This document shows positions 46,827 to 59,640 of a stretch of DNA of 64,000 bases, piece after piece. The DNA is taken from positions 21,557,501-21,621,500 of the forward strand of contig JAIVEN010000015.1 in the NCBI GenBank assembly GCA_026686845.1, read 5' to 3'. The stretch comes from Adenanthera pavonina. Lineage: Eukaryota; Streptophyta; Magnoliopsida; Fabales; Fabaceae. Numbering within the stretch: position 1 is the stretch's first letter; each line of letters opens with the position of its first letter. Position numbers and translations under genes: made by a program. The notes under the pieces are model-generated. The model was not told the DNA's origin, searched no databases, and saw only the letters and a list, made by a program, of their open reading frames with translations.

Positions 46827-48404
46827 ATGAAGATAAGAAGCTTTGCGGCTGGCATAAAAAACCCTACTTTCCTGCTAACACAAACAGAAATGCCCATTCT
46901 AACATTTGGTCATTCTAAGTCGAGTCCTTCATTAACTCTACAGTTACCTTGTAACTGCATGAGAAGAATGGGGTTGGTTGCACAATTTAAGTGGTCTGTT
47001 GCTAATAGAACATTGACTTCTAGTTCTGTGGGTTCACCCACATCCAAAGCAGACTCCCCTCGTTTGAATACGAAGCAAGGACGTTCATCTTCATTATACA
47101 GTCGTCCTAGTTTATCAGAAATGAAAAGAGAGAGGATGGCAAACCGTGAGAAGGTTTATGATTTCTTGCGGGGGATTGGTATTGTTCCTGATGAGCTGGA
47201 TGGTCTAGAACTTCCAGTGACTGTTGAAGTTATGAGGGAACGAGTAGATTTTCTTCACAATTTAGGGCTTACAATTGAAGACATCAACAATTATCCATTA
47301 GTTCTTGGATGCAGTGTCAAAAAGAATATGATTCCTGTGCTTGATTACCTTGGTAAATTGGGAGTCAGGAAATCAACATTCACTCAATTCTTGCAGAGAT
47401 ACCCACAAGTTCTTCATGCAAGTGTTGTTGTTGACCTTGAGCCAGTGGTCAAGTATATACAGGGGATGGATATCAAGCCCAGTGATATTCCCCGGGTTCT
47501 CGAGACATATCCAGAAGTGTTAGGATTCAAGCTTGAGGGAACCATGAGCACATCGGTTGCTTATTTGGTTGGCATTGGTGTAGGAAGAAGAGAAATAGGA
47601 GGGGTTCTAACTAGATACCCTGAGATTTTGGGAATGAGAGTTGGTAGAGTAATCAAGCCTTTTGTGGAGTATCTGGAAAGCTTGGGAATTCCAAGATTAG
47701 CCATTGCAAGAATAATAGAGAAACGGCCTTATATTCTTGGCTTTGGATTGAACGAGAAGGTGAAGCCAAATGTTAAATCTCTCGAAGAGTTTAATGTTAG
47801 AAGAGCATCTCTAGCCTCTGTAATTGCACAGTATCCTGATATCATAGGAATGGACTTGAAGCCAAAGCTTGACAATCAAAGGAATTTACTTAAATCTTTA
47901 GTTGATTTGGATCCTGAGGATTTTGGTAGAGTTGTTGAGAAGATGCCACAGGTAATTAGCCTCAGTAAGGCACCCATGTTGAAGCATGTTAATTTTCTCA
48001 AGGAATGTGGGTTTTCCTTGCAACAAATGAGGAAGATGATTGTTGGATGCCCTCAACTACTTGCTTTAAACATCGACATCATGAAACTTAGCTTTGATTA
48101 CTTTCAAGAGGAGATGGAAAGACCTTTGGAAGACTTGGTTGCTTTCCCAGCCTTCTTCACATATGGTCTGGAGTCAACTGTAAAACCTAGGCAAAAGATG
48201 GTTGCCAAGAAGGGACTGAAGTGCTCCCTTGCATGGATGCTTAATTGCTCAGATGACAAGTTTGAGCAGCGAATGGATTATGACACTATTGGCATGGAGG
48301 AAATGGAAAAGGAACCATCATTTGACATGAATTCACTGATGGAACCAAGGACTGATGATTCAGCTTCTGATTATGAAGACAGCGATGATGATGCTGATGA
48401 ATAG
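46827..48404 (+). CDS. Plastid mTERF protein, mTERF4/BSM/RUG2-like
   Basis: A single coding exon of 525 residues. Residues 1 to about 60 are rich in Ser, Thr and basic residues, as in plastid transit peptides. From about 130 to 440 there are eight or more mTERF repeats, each with the pattern ...YP.VLG or YPEILG followed by a helix pair (NNYPLVLGCSVKKNMIPVLD, QRYPQVLHASV, ETYPEVLGFKLEG, TRYPEILGMRVGR, EKRPYILGFGL, AQYPDIIGMDL, EKMPQVISL). The tail is strongly acidic (DDSASDYEDSDDDADE). Sequence and length fit the mTERF4 group (Arabidopsis At4g02990), needed for plastid group II intron splicing and chloroplast development. An ATG at 46827 follows the 5'-UTR splice; Met46 could also start but would remove most of the targeting peptide. 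Confidence 0.93.
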   Translation: MKIRSFAAGIKNPTFLLTQTEMPILTFGHSKSSPSLTLQLPCNCMRRMGLVAQFKWSVANRTLTSSSVGSPTSKADSPRLNTKQGRSSSLYSRPSLSEMKRERMANREKVYDFLRGIGIVPDELDGLELPVTVEVMRERVDFLHNLGLTIEDINNYPLVLGCSVKKNMIPVLDYLGKLGVRKSTFTQFLQRYPQVLHASVVVDLEPVVKYIQGMDIKPSDIPRVLETYPEVLGFKLEGTMSTSVAYLVGIGVGRREIGGVLTRYPEILGMRVGRVIKPFVEYLESLGIPRLAIARIIEKRPYILGFGLNEKVKPNVKSLEEFNVRRASLASVIAQYPDIIGMDLKPKLDNQRNLLKSLVDLDPEDFGRVVEKMPQVISLSKAPMLKHVNFLKECGFSLQQMRKMIVGCPQLLALNIDIMKLSFDYFQEEMERPLEDLVAFPAFFTYGLESTVKPRQKMVAKKGLKCSLAWMLNCSDDKFEQRMDYDTIGMEEMEKEPSFDMNSLMEPRTDDSASDYEDSDDDADE

Positions 48405-50521
48405 AATGCAAAATTTCTTTTAATTTCTTCCCAACCTCTGAAGATTTTGTACTTCACCGAGAGGATCTTTCTGTGAAGAATATGAATGTTATACTATTAA
48501 GAAGGTAAATTTCTGCCTCAAGCAATTAGGAGTTGAATCTTAATTCCTGTGCTTGTTATTTATATAGTGTGTTATCTAGTTCTTCAATCCTTTTACGTTT
48601 CGAGTTCCAATATGGTTATACCCATCATTAAATGGATAGAGACACCGTTTTTCATGGTATAATTCTCAATTCTACTCAAGAATACACACATGAATCATTG
48701 TTGACATATAAATTATTCATTCAAGGATAACATTAACATTCATACAAGACAGTAAACTATTGAAGTCATCAAGTCATGAAAAAAATATGTTGTTTTAAAG
48801 TGAATGATTAAGAGTTCAGATAATAATGTTCTTTGCTTGTTGAATACTTTCGGTATACTTAGGAAGCTATCCTTTTTATTTATAATTGGGTCGAAGAAAC
48901 TTATCTTTAAAAGGAAATTAAAGCTAAGCCTAAAGCTAGAAAACTATCGTCGCAGCTCACAGGATTCGTGACGCTACTAATATAAATCATCGTTTGCCTA
49001 CCAAAAGCACCGAATGCCTGGCTTTTTAACATAAATATTGTAAAGAAGAATAATTTTTAAAATCTTGCACCATAACCGTTATTATTATTTGCATTATATA
49101 TTACAACATTTTTTGTGTGACTTCAATTGATTCTTTTGTTTTTACTTTTTATAAATAAATTGTCATTTCTTCGGTCATTAAAAAATTATTTCAATATCAG
49201 TCAAATAATAAACTACTATTAGGAAAATGTGAGCCAATTAAATTAAATATATTACTTCCTCTTACTTGCATATTGAATATTAGATTAAATGAAAACAACC
49301 ATTTTTTGGCGCAGAAATCGTCTCAAAATTTACTTGATCCTTCAAATATTACATCAATATTGGTTGTCATTGCTAATTAATTCAAAAAATTGCTTTTATG
49401 AGTTCGCAAATCATACGGGTCCCCTAGGAAGTAATGCGGATGCAAGTAATGCTTTTCTGGCTCTAGATAATTTTTTTTTTTAAATCAAACAAAGGAAAAT
49501 GAGTATTTTCTCTCACATTCTCTTCTCTCCATCTTATCTAAAGATAAGAGGAAAAATATTTCCGCCCTTATTTGGTTAAAAAGAAAAATATGGTTGAAAA
49601 TTTTTTCTCCTCTCTTTTATTTCACAACGATAAAAAATTATTGATTATATTAAATTTTATTAAGAATTTGATTAAAATATCGTCATTTTATAACTTACAT
49701 TAAATTAAATGACTTCCATTTAATTAAATAAGAGGAGAGTATAATTGAAAAAATTGATAATACATTGAAAGTATAAATATAACAATAAATTTGTAACAAA
49801 AATAAAACTCTTAAACTATAAAAAAAAATGAGGAGGGAGTAATAATAATGATGACATGCTGGCAAAAAAAAATAATGATATAATTAAAAGAAATAAATTG
49901 CAATTTCAATTCTGCTCATAGCTACGTTGAAGTTTCAATTGGAACCTGGCGGAAAACAAGAAATTGCGCTGCAGCACATAATCAAAGGGTTGAAAAAAAG
50001 GCCTCGCGGGAAGTCTGTTCAAGTTCATAGATTTATATTTAATACAAAGCTTAAGCTAAATGTCCCAGACTGTGTGCTCTAACACTAAAAAATGAAGAAG
50101 CACTATTTGATATCTCATTCCATATGAAAATCTGTTACCAGTTACTTTCAGCCTAAAAAAAATTCTCTAATCAAAGCTATGAACTAGTTGACGCTTGAGA
50201 ACTACGCAACAACACCTATACTAATCATTCCTCTTTCTTTTCTTTCAATCGGTGAAGGATAAGTGTGTTTAAAAATTAAAAGCGACGAATGGGGAAACAG
50301 ACCGGGTGATGGTGGCTCATGAGTTGGGCCACTTACAATATCATCTTCAAAGTCTGTGAGAATACTTCATGCTTGAGTTTTGTGGAGCTAGCTATCACCT
50401 TATCAAGAGTGTGCCATGGCTTCCATGCTTCTTCCACCTCTTTTTCACCCATTCACTTTCAGTGCTGTGTTGTCTTATTCCCAAATGTCTTGAGCTAAAT
50501 TTGGAGCGACCCTAGCATTTG
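48405..50521. other. Spacer between convergent genes
   Basis: The mTERF 3'-UTR occupies the first few hundred bases. The rest is AT-rich, with the 3'-UTR of the next minus-strand gene just before 50521. No gene seen. Confidence 0.5.
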
Positions 50522-53500
50522 TCAAGATGTCATCTGTGAACATGGCATTCTTATCGGTGAGAAAACTACGGTGAGCCGAGCATGGTCCGAAAGGAAGTAG
50601 TCTTCTGGCCATCTGCCTTTCTCCACCTCAGGAGGGAATAGCACTGCATTTTTTACACTGAAACCAATGGTTTGCTCCCTTTGACCATCTGAATCATCCT
50701 TGTGCTCTTCATTCCGGTATTCGTTTCCCTCATCTGACCCGGATGGCTCCCAGATTTGCTGCTGCAACCCCATAACATTGTTACCATATCAGATTAAAAA
50801 CTAAATAACGCTAATAGGGAGGTGCTATAACCACAGGACATAAATAAACTAGGGTCATTATCTAATTGCATTCTGTCATGATCATGCAGATTAAATTGTT
50901 TATGTAGCCCTAACATGTTCAACATACGGCAATGACACTAATTTCAGATTTCAGAGTTTGTTCCACAATTCTAATGGTGGTCACTTCAGCCCAAATACTA
51001 TTTGACTTAGAGTTTTATGCTGAGGGTTAATTTCCAGTGAACTGCCTTACCAGAAATTCTTTATAATCCAGAACATCATTTCCATCTGTATCTACTTGGA
51101 ACCACAACTCCTTTGTCTCTTCAACACTCAGCCCATGGCAATGACCAAATAAATTAAGCTGCAGAGAGGATGGAGAAAATTTTTATCCACATGAGGACTT
51201 CTCAGACATGCACCCACAGGTCTCTCTCTCTACGCTCACTAACTAACTAACTTCAATTGAAGAAGAACCCCATCTTTTAGTTCATACTCTACCATACCTG
51301 CCGAAGTGCTTCACAAAAACTAGAATAGGTGATACTATCTTCTTTATCAGTCTTTAGAAAGGCAAATGCACCAGTCTCTGTCAGAGAAGCCTTCAGCAAC
51401 AGACACTGAAAATGGATGTTTGTAGTCAGCCACAGAATACTGTTCCACAATCACCAAAAATTGATATAGTTTACCCCTATTCATGAAACCAGGTCCATTG
51501 ATGCTCTACATGTTTAATTGCAGCGACATGATTACATGAAAACTCGGTTTCATGAGGAAAATATATTAGCCTAATAATAGCCACATTAAGGTTACATATA
51601 AAGGATTATATGACTAATGCATCAACTCAACCGTCTAAAATCTTAATCCCTAGAGAAAGATTGCATGTAATAACATTGTCACTTGAATAATCAGAGAAAT
51701 GCATCTGTCACCTTTCAGCTCATTACTATCATTTGCCATCTCTCTTGTAGGGTAACAATGTTGGGGGAATACATTAACAGTGTCATATTCTCCTTGACAT
51801 GTGAGGCTCTCAGTAAAGCTATACTGATTCTTCACTTGTGATAGCCTTCCCACGGCCATACGCTACAAGATTTTACTAGTATTTCACCACTATCTTTCAG
51901 TAAATTTGTCAGATAAAGATATCTGATATATGATATTTTTAGGAGAAAGAAGTCCTAGATTCAGAAAAATTTTTGTTTTTAATTTTAAGGTCTGATTCTC
52001 CTTTTTCTCAATGGTAGATAATGCTGTATCTAGATGATACACCTATTGTCTACAGATATACATGTTGAAGGTGCTTGCAAAGATGGTGAAAAAAGTAAAT
52101 GATTACAAAACTGAGAGCAGGTCCAAAGGCTTTATGATTACCTTCAACATGCCAAATACTGCTTCACTCCAACTTGCTTTCAAAAGTTTCCGATATTTAT
52201 CAGGATTTAGAAGCCATATAAAATCAACAGCACATATATTGCCCAGGTGGTTGCGGTGGCTAACCCACTGCTTCAACAAGATTTGAAACATATATAAGTG
52301 GGGAACCATATATTCCAACACAACAATTCTGAAAGCGAGGTTAGGGGGCACACCTTGTGGGCATCTGCATCAGTGTACTGATGTGCAGTATCATATGATG
52401 ATACAAAGCCTTGGGATCTCAGGAACTTGTAAACATGCCCACGTTTACTTCCATTCCAGTCACTGAGAAATCAGAAATTGAACTTAAAACATTAATAATG
52501 ATTCAAGTGTTTCTCTTAAAAAAAGAAAGAAAGAAAGACAAAACACAACATTTGGAAATCTACCCGCACAGAATGATTGGCATGGGCTTAAGTTGGTGCT
52601 CTCTTTGATAAGATTCCACGTATTGAAGTATCTTGTAGACCTGCAGAAAAGTGAGATTTAATATTTCTCCAAGTGAGCTGCCATCCCTACTTAGAAGAAA
52701 GCATAATGCTGAGATACCTGACGCAGTCGAACTAGGCATAGACTTGAATCATGAGGAAATAATAAGTGTGTATTCACAATAAGAATTTCCTGCCCAATAT
52801 CATTGTTACTGCATTGCGAAATTGGAAGAGCTAATTTAACATGTAACAACTGAGCTACACGATCACCACAATCATGGAAAAGCAACTCCTTGTAATTAAT
52901 AACAGTAAAGTATTCTTTTCGAACTGACATCAAAAGACCTGCAGATTCCAAAAGGAAACATCATATCCGCACTATACACAAAACTTCTGCCAGCAGTTGG
53001 GAAATTAAAATCCACTATGCATATGGAAAACAACATCATGAACGCCTGATCGGTATCTAGCCATCCAATAGAGTTTCATTCACAAGGATACAAAAACGAA
53101 CATGATCTTGCAAACCTATCTCATTAATGTTTCCGTTTACCAGATTCAATGAATCTGTTTGAACAGACAGCAGATAGGAAAACTTAAGTTCAAGGAACAT
53201 CAATATCCCATGGAAGAAAAGTTCCTCCCTTAGGCGCTGTGATGCTGAAGTATAAAACTATCAAAGATGTTATGTTGTCATTCTTTTCTTGGTTGTTTAA
53301 AGAAAGAAATCCTTTATAAAGATTCTGTTAAAAATACTAACAGCACTGAGAATCCGAAATGGCACTTTGAAATCAAGGGACAAAATGCTTACCATCACCA
53401 CGGTTGTTAGTTCGTCCAAGCTTGAAATTAATATAACCAGCATCACCGAGTCTTTTCTCATACAAATTCACAAGCTCTTCGTTTCCAACCCAAAACTCCT

Positions 53501-53948
53501 GCGTCAGTCCAACATATTATCAAACACATTACCATAAGCCCAACGAGGAATCCCATAAGATTCAGCAGAAACAAAGAAGAACTTGCAAACCTGAAGACAT
53601 ATAATGGAAGATCTCTCGCACAGCAGCCAATCCAATATCCTATGGTTCCTGGTCAACCAGTACGCTCTGTTGTCGCTCTCGCGGCAAGTCTGGTCCTGCT
53701 TTCCCCACCAAACCAGACAGAAAGAAAAGGAAAAAAAAATCATTAAAACTGAGGAATTCGTCAATGGAGTCATGGGAAAATGTTCAATGCAATAAACCAA
53801 GAGAGAGAAGGCAAACAACCTCATGGTTGAGGCGCTTGTATATGGGAGCAAGAATGTTAAAGGTTGTACAGGTAATACAAGGTTGTTGTTGGTTATCCTT
53901 TATTGAAGAAGCAATTGCATAACTGCCAATCCTTGAAATCCTTCCCAT
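50522..53948 (-). CDS. Endonuclease/exonuclease/phosphatase (CCR4-like) with EF-hand, At1g02270-like, ten exons
   Basis: Exons 53948-53820, 53695-53591, 53498-53393, 52938-52718, 52640-52564, 52462-52354, 52267-52142, 51405-51298, 51158-51051 and 50761-50522 join to 442 residues. The EEP fold is complete: TCTTFNILAPIYKRL (Asn), SSIICLQEFW (catalytic Glu), LLHDCGDRVAQLLHV-like core, NTHLLFP, ILCGDWNGSKRGHVYKFLRS and the final SDHARLTVVF (Asp-His). Between the last two lie a degenerate EF-hand (TDKEDSITYSSF) and a canonical one, DTDGNDVLDYKE. The closest protein I know is Arabidopsis At1g02270, annotated as a calcium-binding EEP protein. Substrate (RNA, phospholipid or other) is not established. 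I prefer the start MGRISRIGSYA; an in-frame ATG at 53981 would add 11 residues. Confidence 0.93.
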
Positions 53949-53981
53949 CTTCTTCTTGCTCCTGATTTCCTGTTTCATCAT

Positions 53982-54900
53982 ACGTCCAGACTCACCAATG
54001 CCTCTATCTATCCCCGCAAGTCCTCACATACCGACCAACTTGAAAGAGACTAAAAGCCAAAAAAAAAACAAAAGAATGCCTATTTTCTCTTACTGTCGGG
54101 AAGGAAAGAAGAACGGTGATTTATGAAGGTTGAGAAAAGGGAAATAATTAAATGAGACAACCCGTAGGTACGGTGGTCCTTCACATCGGAAGAAGAAGCA
54201 GTAGAGAAAAAAACAGAGAGAACCAAAGTTCGTAATAACTAGCTTCGTCCCTTCACGTTGTTGTTTTTTACGCCTTACGTGACCTATAAATAAATATCTC
54301 CTCAGTGTTTTAGCGTCCTGGACGGATCATGTGCCTAAATAATACGTCGTAGTACTAAAGAGAAGAAAGGAAAGGAAAAGAAAAGAAAAGACGGGAACAT
54401 TTCGAGCCAAGCAAGTTGACCCTCCTGTTTATCGAATTTTTTTCTTTTTTTTAAATTTCATTTAGCAGTTTGATGGAGGAATTAACGAGTTTCACTTTTA
54501 GTTGGCAAAAAACAAGTTTCACTTTTAGGCACAGTTGATGTTCATTTTATCGTTTGTTGTTACAATTGGTAGTAATTTTGTTCACGAGCCTTGTTAGAGG
54601 GTTGACGGAAGAAAGAATGGTGACTCTTACCGGAGAATTTTCTTCTCTTTTCTTTCTTTGGCGATAGGACCAGAGAATTCAAAGTACTAAATTTTTTTGG
54701 CCATCAATTCAATTCAAAGTACTAAATTGAGAACCTTAAAAAATAGGAAGAAGTGAGTTTGAATTTAAAAAGGAAAAAAAAAAAAACAAAGGAAAAAGCA
54801 TTGGTCATGGGTAGGCCATCGGCCCACAGAATTTATTGTGGCGAGGCCGAAAGTTAGAAAAGAAGGGAATCGCATCTGGCCCTCGTGGTCTCCGAAAGGG
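53982..54900. other. Promoter-side spacer of the EEP/EF-hand gene
   Basis: Holds the 5'-UTR and promoter region of the minus-strand gene and purine-rich low-complexity runs (54358-54390). No gene seen. Confidence 0.45.
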
Positions 54901-55149
54901 ATTCTACATTAAGGATCTGATGCCCTTTTTTTTTCAATTAATTTTTTGGTCATGATAATTTTTTCACAATTCACAACTTTAATTATCAGTTATATTTTTT
55001 CTGCTAATATCACAATTATTGCATGACTTTTATTTAATGTTTTTATATATTAAAATTTATATGAGTTAGGTCTCAGGGACTATCAAGATTAGAGCAGGTC
55101 TTGGATTCAAAGAGCACTTCTAAAGATACTTATAGATTACTCATCAATG

Positions 55150-55860
55150 AGATTTTTACATCAATAGCAGAATTCTGACCCATATCCTTATAGACAATGG
55201 CTCAGCTTTGAATGTCTATCTAGTTGCATTAGCTTAAGGCTTCAAATTTCACTCATTCATACTAGATTGTTTGGGCATATGAGAATACTAAAAGAGACGT
55301 ATTAAGTGTAGCCACCTTGGATATGAGCATTGGATCGCATGATCGGGAGAGTATGAAAATTCCTTTCCAAGTAATATTAGTTCCTCCATTTTATAGTACT
55401 CAATTTCATCGAGCTAGCATATTTTAATCTTTTACTTGGCAGACTATGGTTGCGCCAAACCAAAGTAGTGACGTCCTTTATGCACTAGAAATTGAAATTC
55501 CCCCTTGGAACTTCGATGGTAACCATCCAAGGGATTTATGTGGAAAATGTGGCAAGGTCAACAATGCACCAGTACTAGATATCTAATCCAAGGCATCTTT
55601 TGCCGCTTTATCCGATTTTGATTTTGACACAGTTCATGTTTTTTACCACGTGGAGAGTAAGGAGCTCATTGGTCTTTACTTTTCCCCGTATGCAAATCAT
55701 GCAGTGGCATCATGAGGAAGATGGATTACTTCCCATGCTTGGGGTTAGGGAAGAATCATCAATGCATAAAAGAAATACAAGAATAACTAACCTCCATACC
55801 TCTACAGGCTAGGATATGCTCCTTTGAAAGAAGATTAAAGGGAGCTTGAGTGACAGCTCG
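55150..55860 (+). pseudogene. Ty3/Gypsy pol fragment: protease and G-patch region, degenerate
   Basis: Plus-strand readings with several frame changes and stops give LIDNGSALNVYLV (protease active-site region, usually LIDNGSALNVCP), FNLLLGRLWL (usually FNLLLGRPWIH) and, about 300 bases on, MRKMDYFPCLGLGKNHQCIK (usually the G-patch MGY.PG.GLGKNQQG). This order occurs in plant Gypsy polyproteins between protease and reverse transcriptase. No reverse transcriptase or LTR is present. Identification rests on these short blocks. Confidence 0.65.
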
Positions 55861-56640
55861 AGATACATAGTAACCTCTCACTTTGCTTGAGATCTTAATC
55901 AACCCTTTCCTTGTAGTCGAGCTATTTCATCCTTTGCTCACATGAATACAAAACTTGATCCTAATTTGCCATGCGAAGAAAAAGCTTCAATTCACAACTT
56001 AGGATAACTAAAGCTACCTTGCTTGAAGATATGAGATTATCGTAGAAGTCACGTGCTGAGCAAGTTATTGCCTCCTCCTCTGGTCTAAGAACAAGAGAGC
56101 TAACACGTACTACCAATAAGAATAATCAAATTGGCCTCTCTATTATATCTAGTGACTACATGTACTTGTCCTTAATAGGACAACAACATTGTACCTCATA
56201 TTTAGCTATGAGTGACTTTGTGCCTATCACAGTCTTATCCCGCTATATTCTTACTGAGAAAGCGATGTTTAATGATTCATTGATCTTGTCACATGATGTC
56301 TAAAAGATGCATAACGTCAAACCTATAGTTGTAAATAGAACAAAATTAGACATTCGCTTATCGAGAAGCTTTGGTAGGCAAAGAAGCAAGGTTACGTAGT
56401 ATCTCGACAACCCCTCTCTAAGGATTGATTTATCCAGAATATGAATTCTTAATCTAGCACTAGGGATAAGATAGAATTCTATTGCTTGCTATAAGTCAAA
56501 TTGCTTCCTTTTCTTAGAGGAAGGTTTGAAAGAACTTGGTTGAGCTAATTCACACCCATCAAGAAAACTCAATTGCTAATGTGCTTTATCTGCACCTTAT
56601 AGCTCAATCCTATAGCCCAGCAATCCAACACTAACGAGTT
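55861..56640. other. Unassigned, mitochondrion-like texture
   Basis: No gene. Base composition is balanced and resembles the non-coding parts of plant mitochondrial DNA seen to the right, but no specific match can be claimed. Confidence 0.3.
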
Positions 56641-56649
56641 CCTTCCACC

Positions 56650-58640
56650 CATTCTTTATCTTTCCATGATTCCTCAAGAACTTCATGGAAAGCATCTTTA
56701 TATTCCCATGCAAGATTGTATCTAAATATTGGCTCATTTCTAATTTTTTTTCTCTTTCCCCTTTAGCAACTCTAATTGGTTAGTGATCTGAGCCATATCT
56801 CAAGAAATACAACACCTTTGTCCTCTTCAATTAATCCATCCATTTAATGTTGCAGAATGCCCAATGCAATTGTTCTTTAATATCACCCTTAAACCACGTC
56901 AATCTATCACCCACGTATTGAAGTGATATAAGTCCCAGTTCCTGAATACAAGAATGAAACTCATACATTGATCTTCTATTTACTTTAGCTTAGCCTTTCA
57001 TATCCTTTTCTTCAAGATAAGCATTAAAGTCCCCTAAGAGAAGGCATGGCTCATCAATCCCCATACTTAGCAACTTCAAAGAGCTCCAAAGATGATTTCT
57101 AAATTCCTTCTTCAAGTCACCATAAATGCTTGTAAGCAGGAAATTTTCCCTTACTCTTCTATCTTTGATCTTACAATGTAAGAACTATTCATTTGAGTAT
57201 TGATAATTGACTTAGTGTCTTTCATCATGGAACAATATCCAAATGCCTCTTGTATATCCATTAGCTTATACTCTAATCCAGTGTTCAAAGCCAAATCACA
57301 AAGTTAGCTTTCTTTCCATTAACCCATGTCTTAAAAAGAATTAGCAAGTTAACCTTGTTCTAGTGAGTTCAATTTTTCACCCTCCTATGAAAGCTCTTTC
57401 CTCCCATGCCTCTTGAATTCCAACAAGTAACTTTAATCATAGGTCCTGAATTTAGGGTTGGCTTTGTTCAATTGGACTCTTCCTCGATATAAGAGCCTTC
57501 ATCAAAGCAACTTCCTTCACCTTTCAATTGTTTATAGTCATTGCCTCGCTACCTGGGTTTTGATTACCCGTTGGTTTAGATGGGTTAGGGGGTTTATTGA
57601 AATTGGGCTTCTCGAATGATCCTCGATCCGTTATGCCTACTTTCCTTCGGTTCATATTTGGGTCCATTCATCTTTACTAACTCTTTTTTCTCCATCTTCA
57701 TAGTTGGGCTAGCAGACGAGGCCTGTTCTTTAAGTCTTGCCTTTCAATTAGTAATGTTTCCATGCACAACCTTATGTAATGTTGGATTGGGCTTTCTTTT
57801 TGGTTCCAGGGAATCCTTGAACATCTTTTGTATCTGCTTCACTTTGGGCCCATCTGTAGTCCTATTCATGATCAAATCCTCCTCCATTTCATTGCTTGAA
57901 CCTTTTTCCATAAGCAGCGGTGCTTCTGACTTATCTGCTCCCATTTTTTTCCCATCTTACCAATCTGTCCCACTCTGTGAGCTTCATCTAAAACTTGCCT
58001 TTTCTCTACAAACCTCGTACTACTCATCCTTGCAACCTCTGCTATTCTCTCTTGTTTATTAAAAGATGGTGTCACTTCTTCTGATTCAAGATCGGCGAGA
58101 GCAGTAAAGCTTGACACCATGGGCACAAAATTGACTTTTGGCACTTCACTACTTTACACAGTCCCTGCCCCCTGATGTGTGCCATTGCTATCCTTCCTTG
58201 ATAGATGAGACCTTGGATTTCTCTTCACTATCATTCACGGCTTAAATTCTTTTGTTACCTTCTAATGGTTACCTAACTGCTCGGCATATTCACTTGTACT
58301 GGGAAAGCTTCCATTGCCTGCTCAGATTGCTCTTTCTTCTATTTCTCTTGCATATGAGCAATCTTCTTGCTTGTGCCCATATATACCACATTTGAAACAT
58401 ATTAAGTTTAATCTTTCATATTCCCCTTGAAGCGGGTCATTAAAGACCAGTATTTTTGACACAAGTTTCCTCTTCAGATCTTCTTCCATGCGTATATGAA
58501 CAAATCACCCTTTTTCTGTCTTAGGTAACGCAGTAGGCTTGAAACGAGACTCTACTTCTATTATAGGACTTCTTTTAATAGACTTGCCTGTGACTAGTTC
58601 CCTCCATTCCTTTGTTCTATTACCTTTGATATCACGTCCT
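56650..58640 (-). pseudogene. LINE retrotransposon remnant: ORF1 zinc knuckle and endonuclease, no reverse transcriptase
   Basis: Reading the minus strand from 58640: IGKSIK-like opening (TGKSIKRSPIIEVESRFK), then EYERLNLICFKCGIYGHKQE with DC following, a CCHC knuckle of plant LINE ORF1 (about 58440-58355). After a low-complexity acidic section come endonuclease pieces: WNSRGMGGKSF (about 57420), LLLGDFNAYLEEKD (about 57040), CNIKWM and YGSDH (56860-56770). Stops and frame shifts are frequent. The reverse transcriptase that should follow at lower coordinates is absent. The ORF1 end abuts the atp6 pseudogene at about 58650-58676. Confidence 0.7.
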
Positions 58641-58675
58641 AGATTCATAACCTCTGTTGAACACGATAAACTTTG

Positions 58676-59640
58676 CTTCTTGCTTTTGTTCAATTATAAA
58701 TAAATAACTAGTTTGATGGAGATTTATAGCATCATTCAAGTAAATACATATTGAGATCGTAGAAACATGAGCTTGTGATATAGCTATACCTAATTCCAGA
58801 CTAGTTAATGCAAGAACTATAAATAAAGGACCAATATCTCCAATGGCATATAAAAGATTATTCATACATGGCATAGTTCAAGCGAATCCACTTAAAACCT
58901 TTATTAAACTATGACCAGCCATCATATTAGCAAATAAACATATTCCTAAAATTAGTGCACAAAAACAATGAGGGATTAGCTCAAGGAGTACTAAAAAAGG
59001 TGCTAATGGTGGTGGGACTCCTATGGGTAATGGAAAGCTTAAAAAATGAAGCCCACGTCTTTGAAATCCCATTATAGTAATATCAATAAAATTAGAAAAT
59101 GAGAAACCCAAAGTAATGAGAAAATGACTTGTAACTATGAAACTATAAGGTATCACACCCCAGGGATTATGAACTAATGAAAAAGTAAAAGTGAGATATG
59201 CAAGGGAAAAACTTTTGTTTAACATTTCCAAAAAAGGCCGCCTATTTGTTCATTTACTAGGTTTGACACGAAATCATAAATAAGCTCCACCAAGGATTGC
59301 CAAGCATTTGGTACTAACTTTCCTCCTTCATTTTTAGTAACAAAATAAAAAAGAAGTATGCACACGTTGATATTTAGCAGCATAAACAAAGATGGTTTGT
59401 GAATGAGACATAAAAGTCACCTAGATGCATTGGAATCAATGGGATTATCTCAAATTGATCCAACGGGCTCTAGGTAGTTACACTGTCCAAGTCTACAGGA
59501 GATTGTGTCCTAGGGGGTTTATAACTGTCAAATGTACTCCCTTAGGACTGTTCTCAAAGAATAGAGGTAGGTTGAATTGCCTATTGTGATAGAAGGCATT
59601 AATAAGTTCATAAATATTATTAATACCTGCCCATTGATAA
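58676..59640 (-). pseudogene. atp6: Mitochondrial atp6 pseudogene in nuclear DNA (NUMT)
   Basis: The minus strand carries most of the ATP synthase Fo subunit a. Pieces in order: an N-terminal extension (about 59640-59490), DQFEIIPLIPMHLGDFYVSF (about 59450), EGGKLVPNAWQSLVELIYDF (about 59300), then HNPWGVIPYSFIVTSHFLIT, LLELIPHCFCALILGICLFA, NMMAGHSLIKVLSGFA, a TGA at 58880-58878 where the family has Trp, and GDIGPLFIVLALTSLELGIA followed by ISQAHVSTISICIYLNDAIN. Frame changes occur near 59240 and 59380. The family Arg in the helix after HCF is Cys here (C-A-L). It cannot make a working subunit. Confidence 0.93.

Noticed and set aside
49245..49845. Possible second Stowaway (ends ACTTCCTCTTACTTG and GAGGAGGGAGTAATA)
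   Set aside because: The right end looks Stowaway-like, but the left end does not pair well beyond a few bases.
57616..58062. Plus-strand 148-codon frame
   Set aside because: It is antisense to the LINE ORF1 remnant; the zinc-knuckle evidence is on the minus strand.
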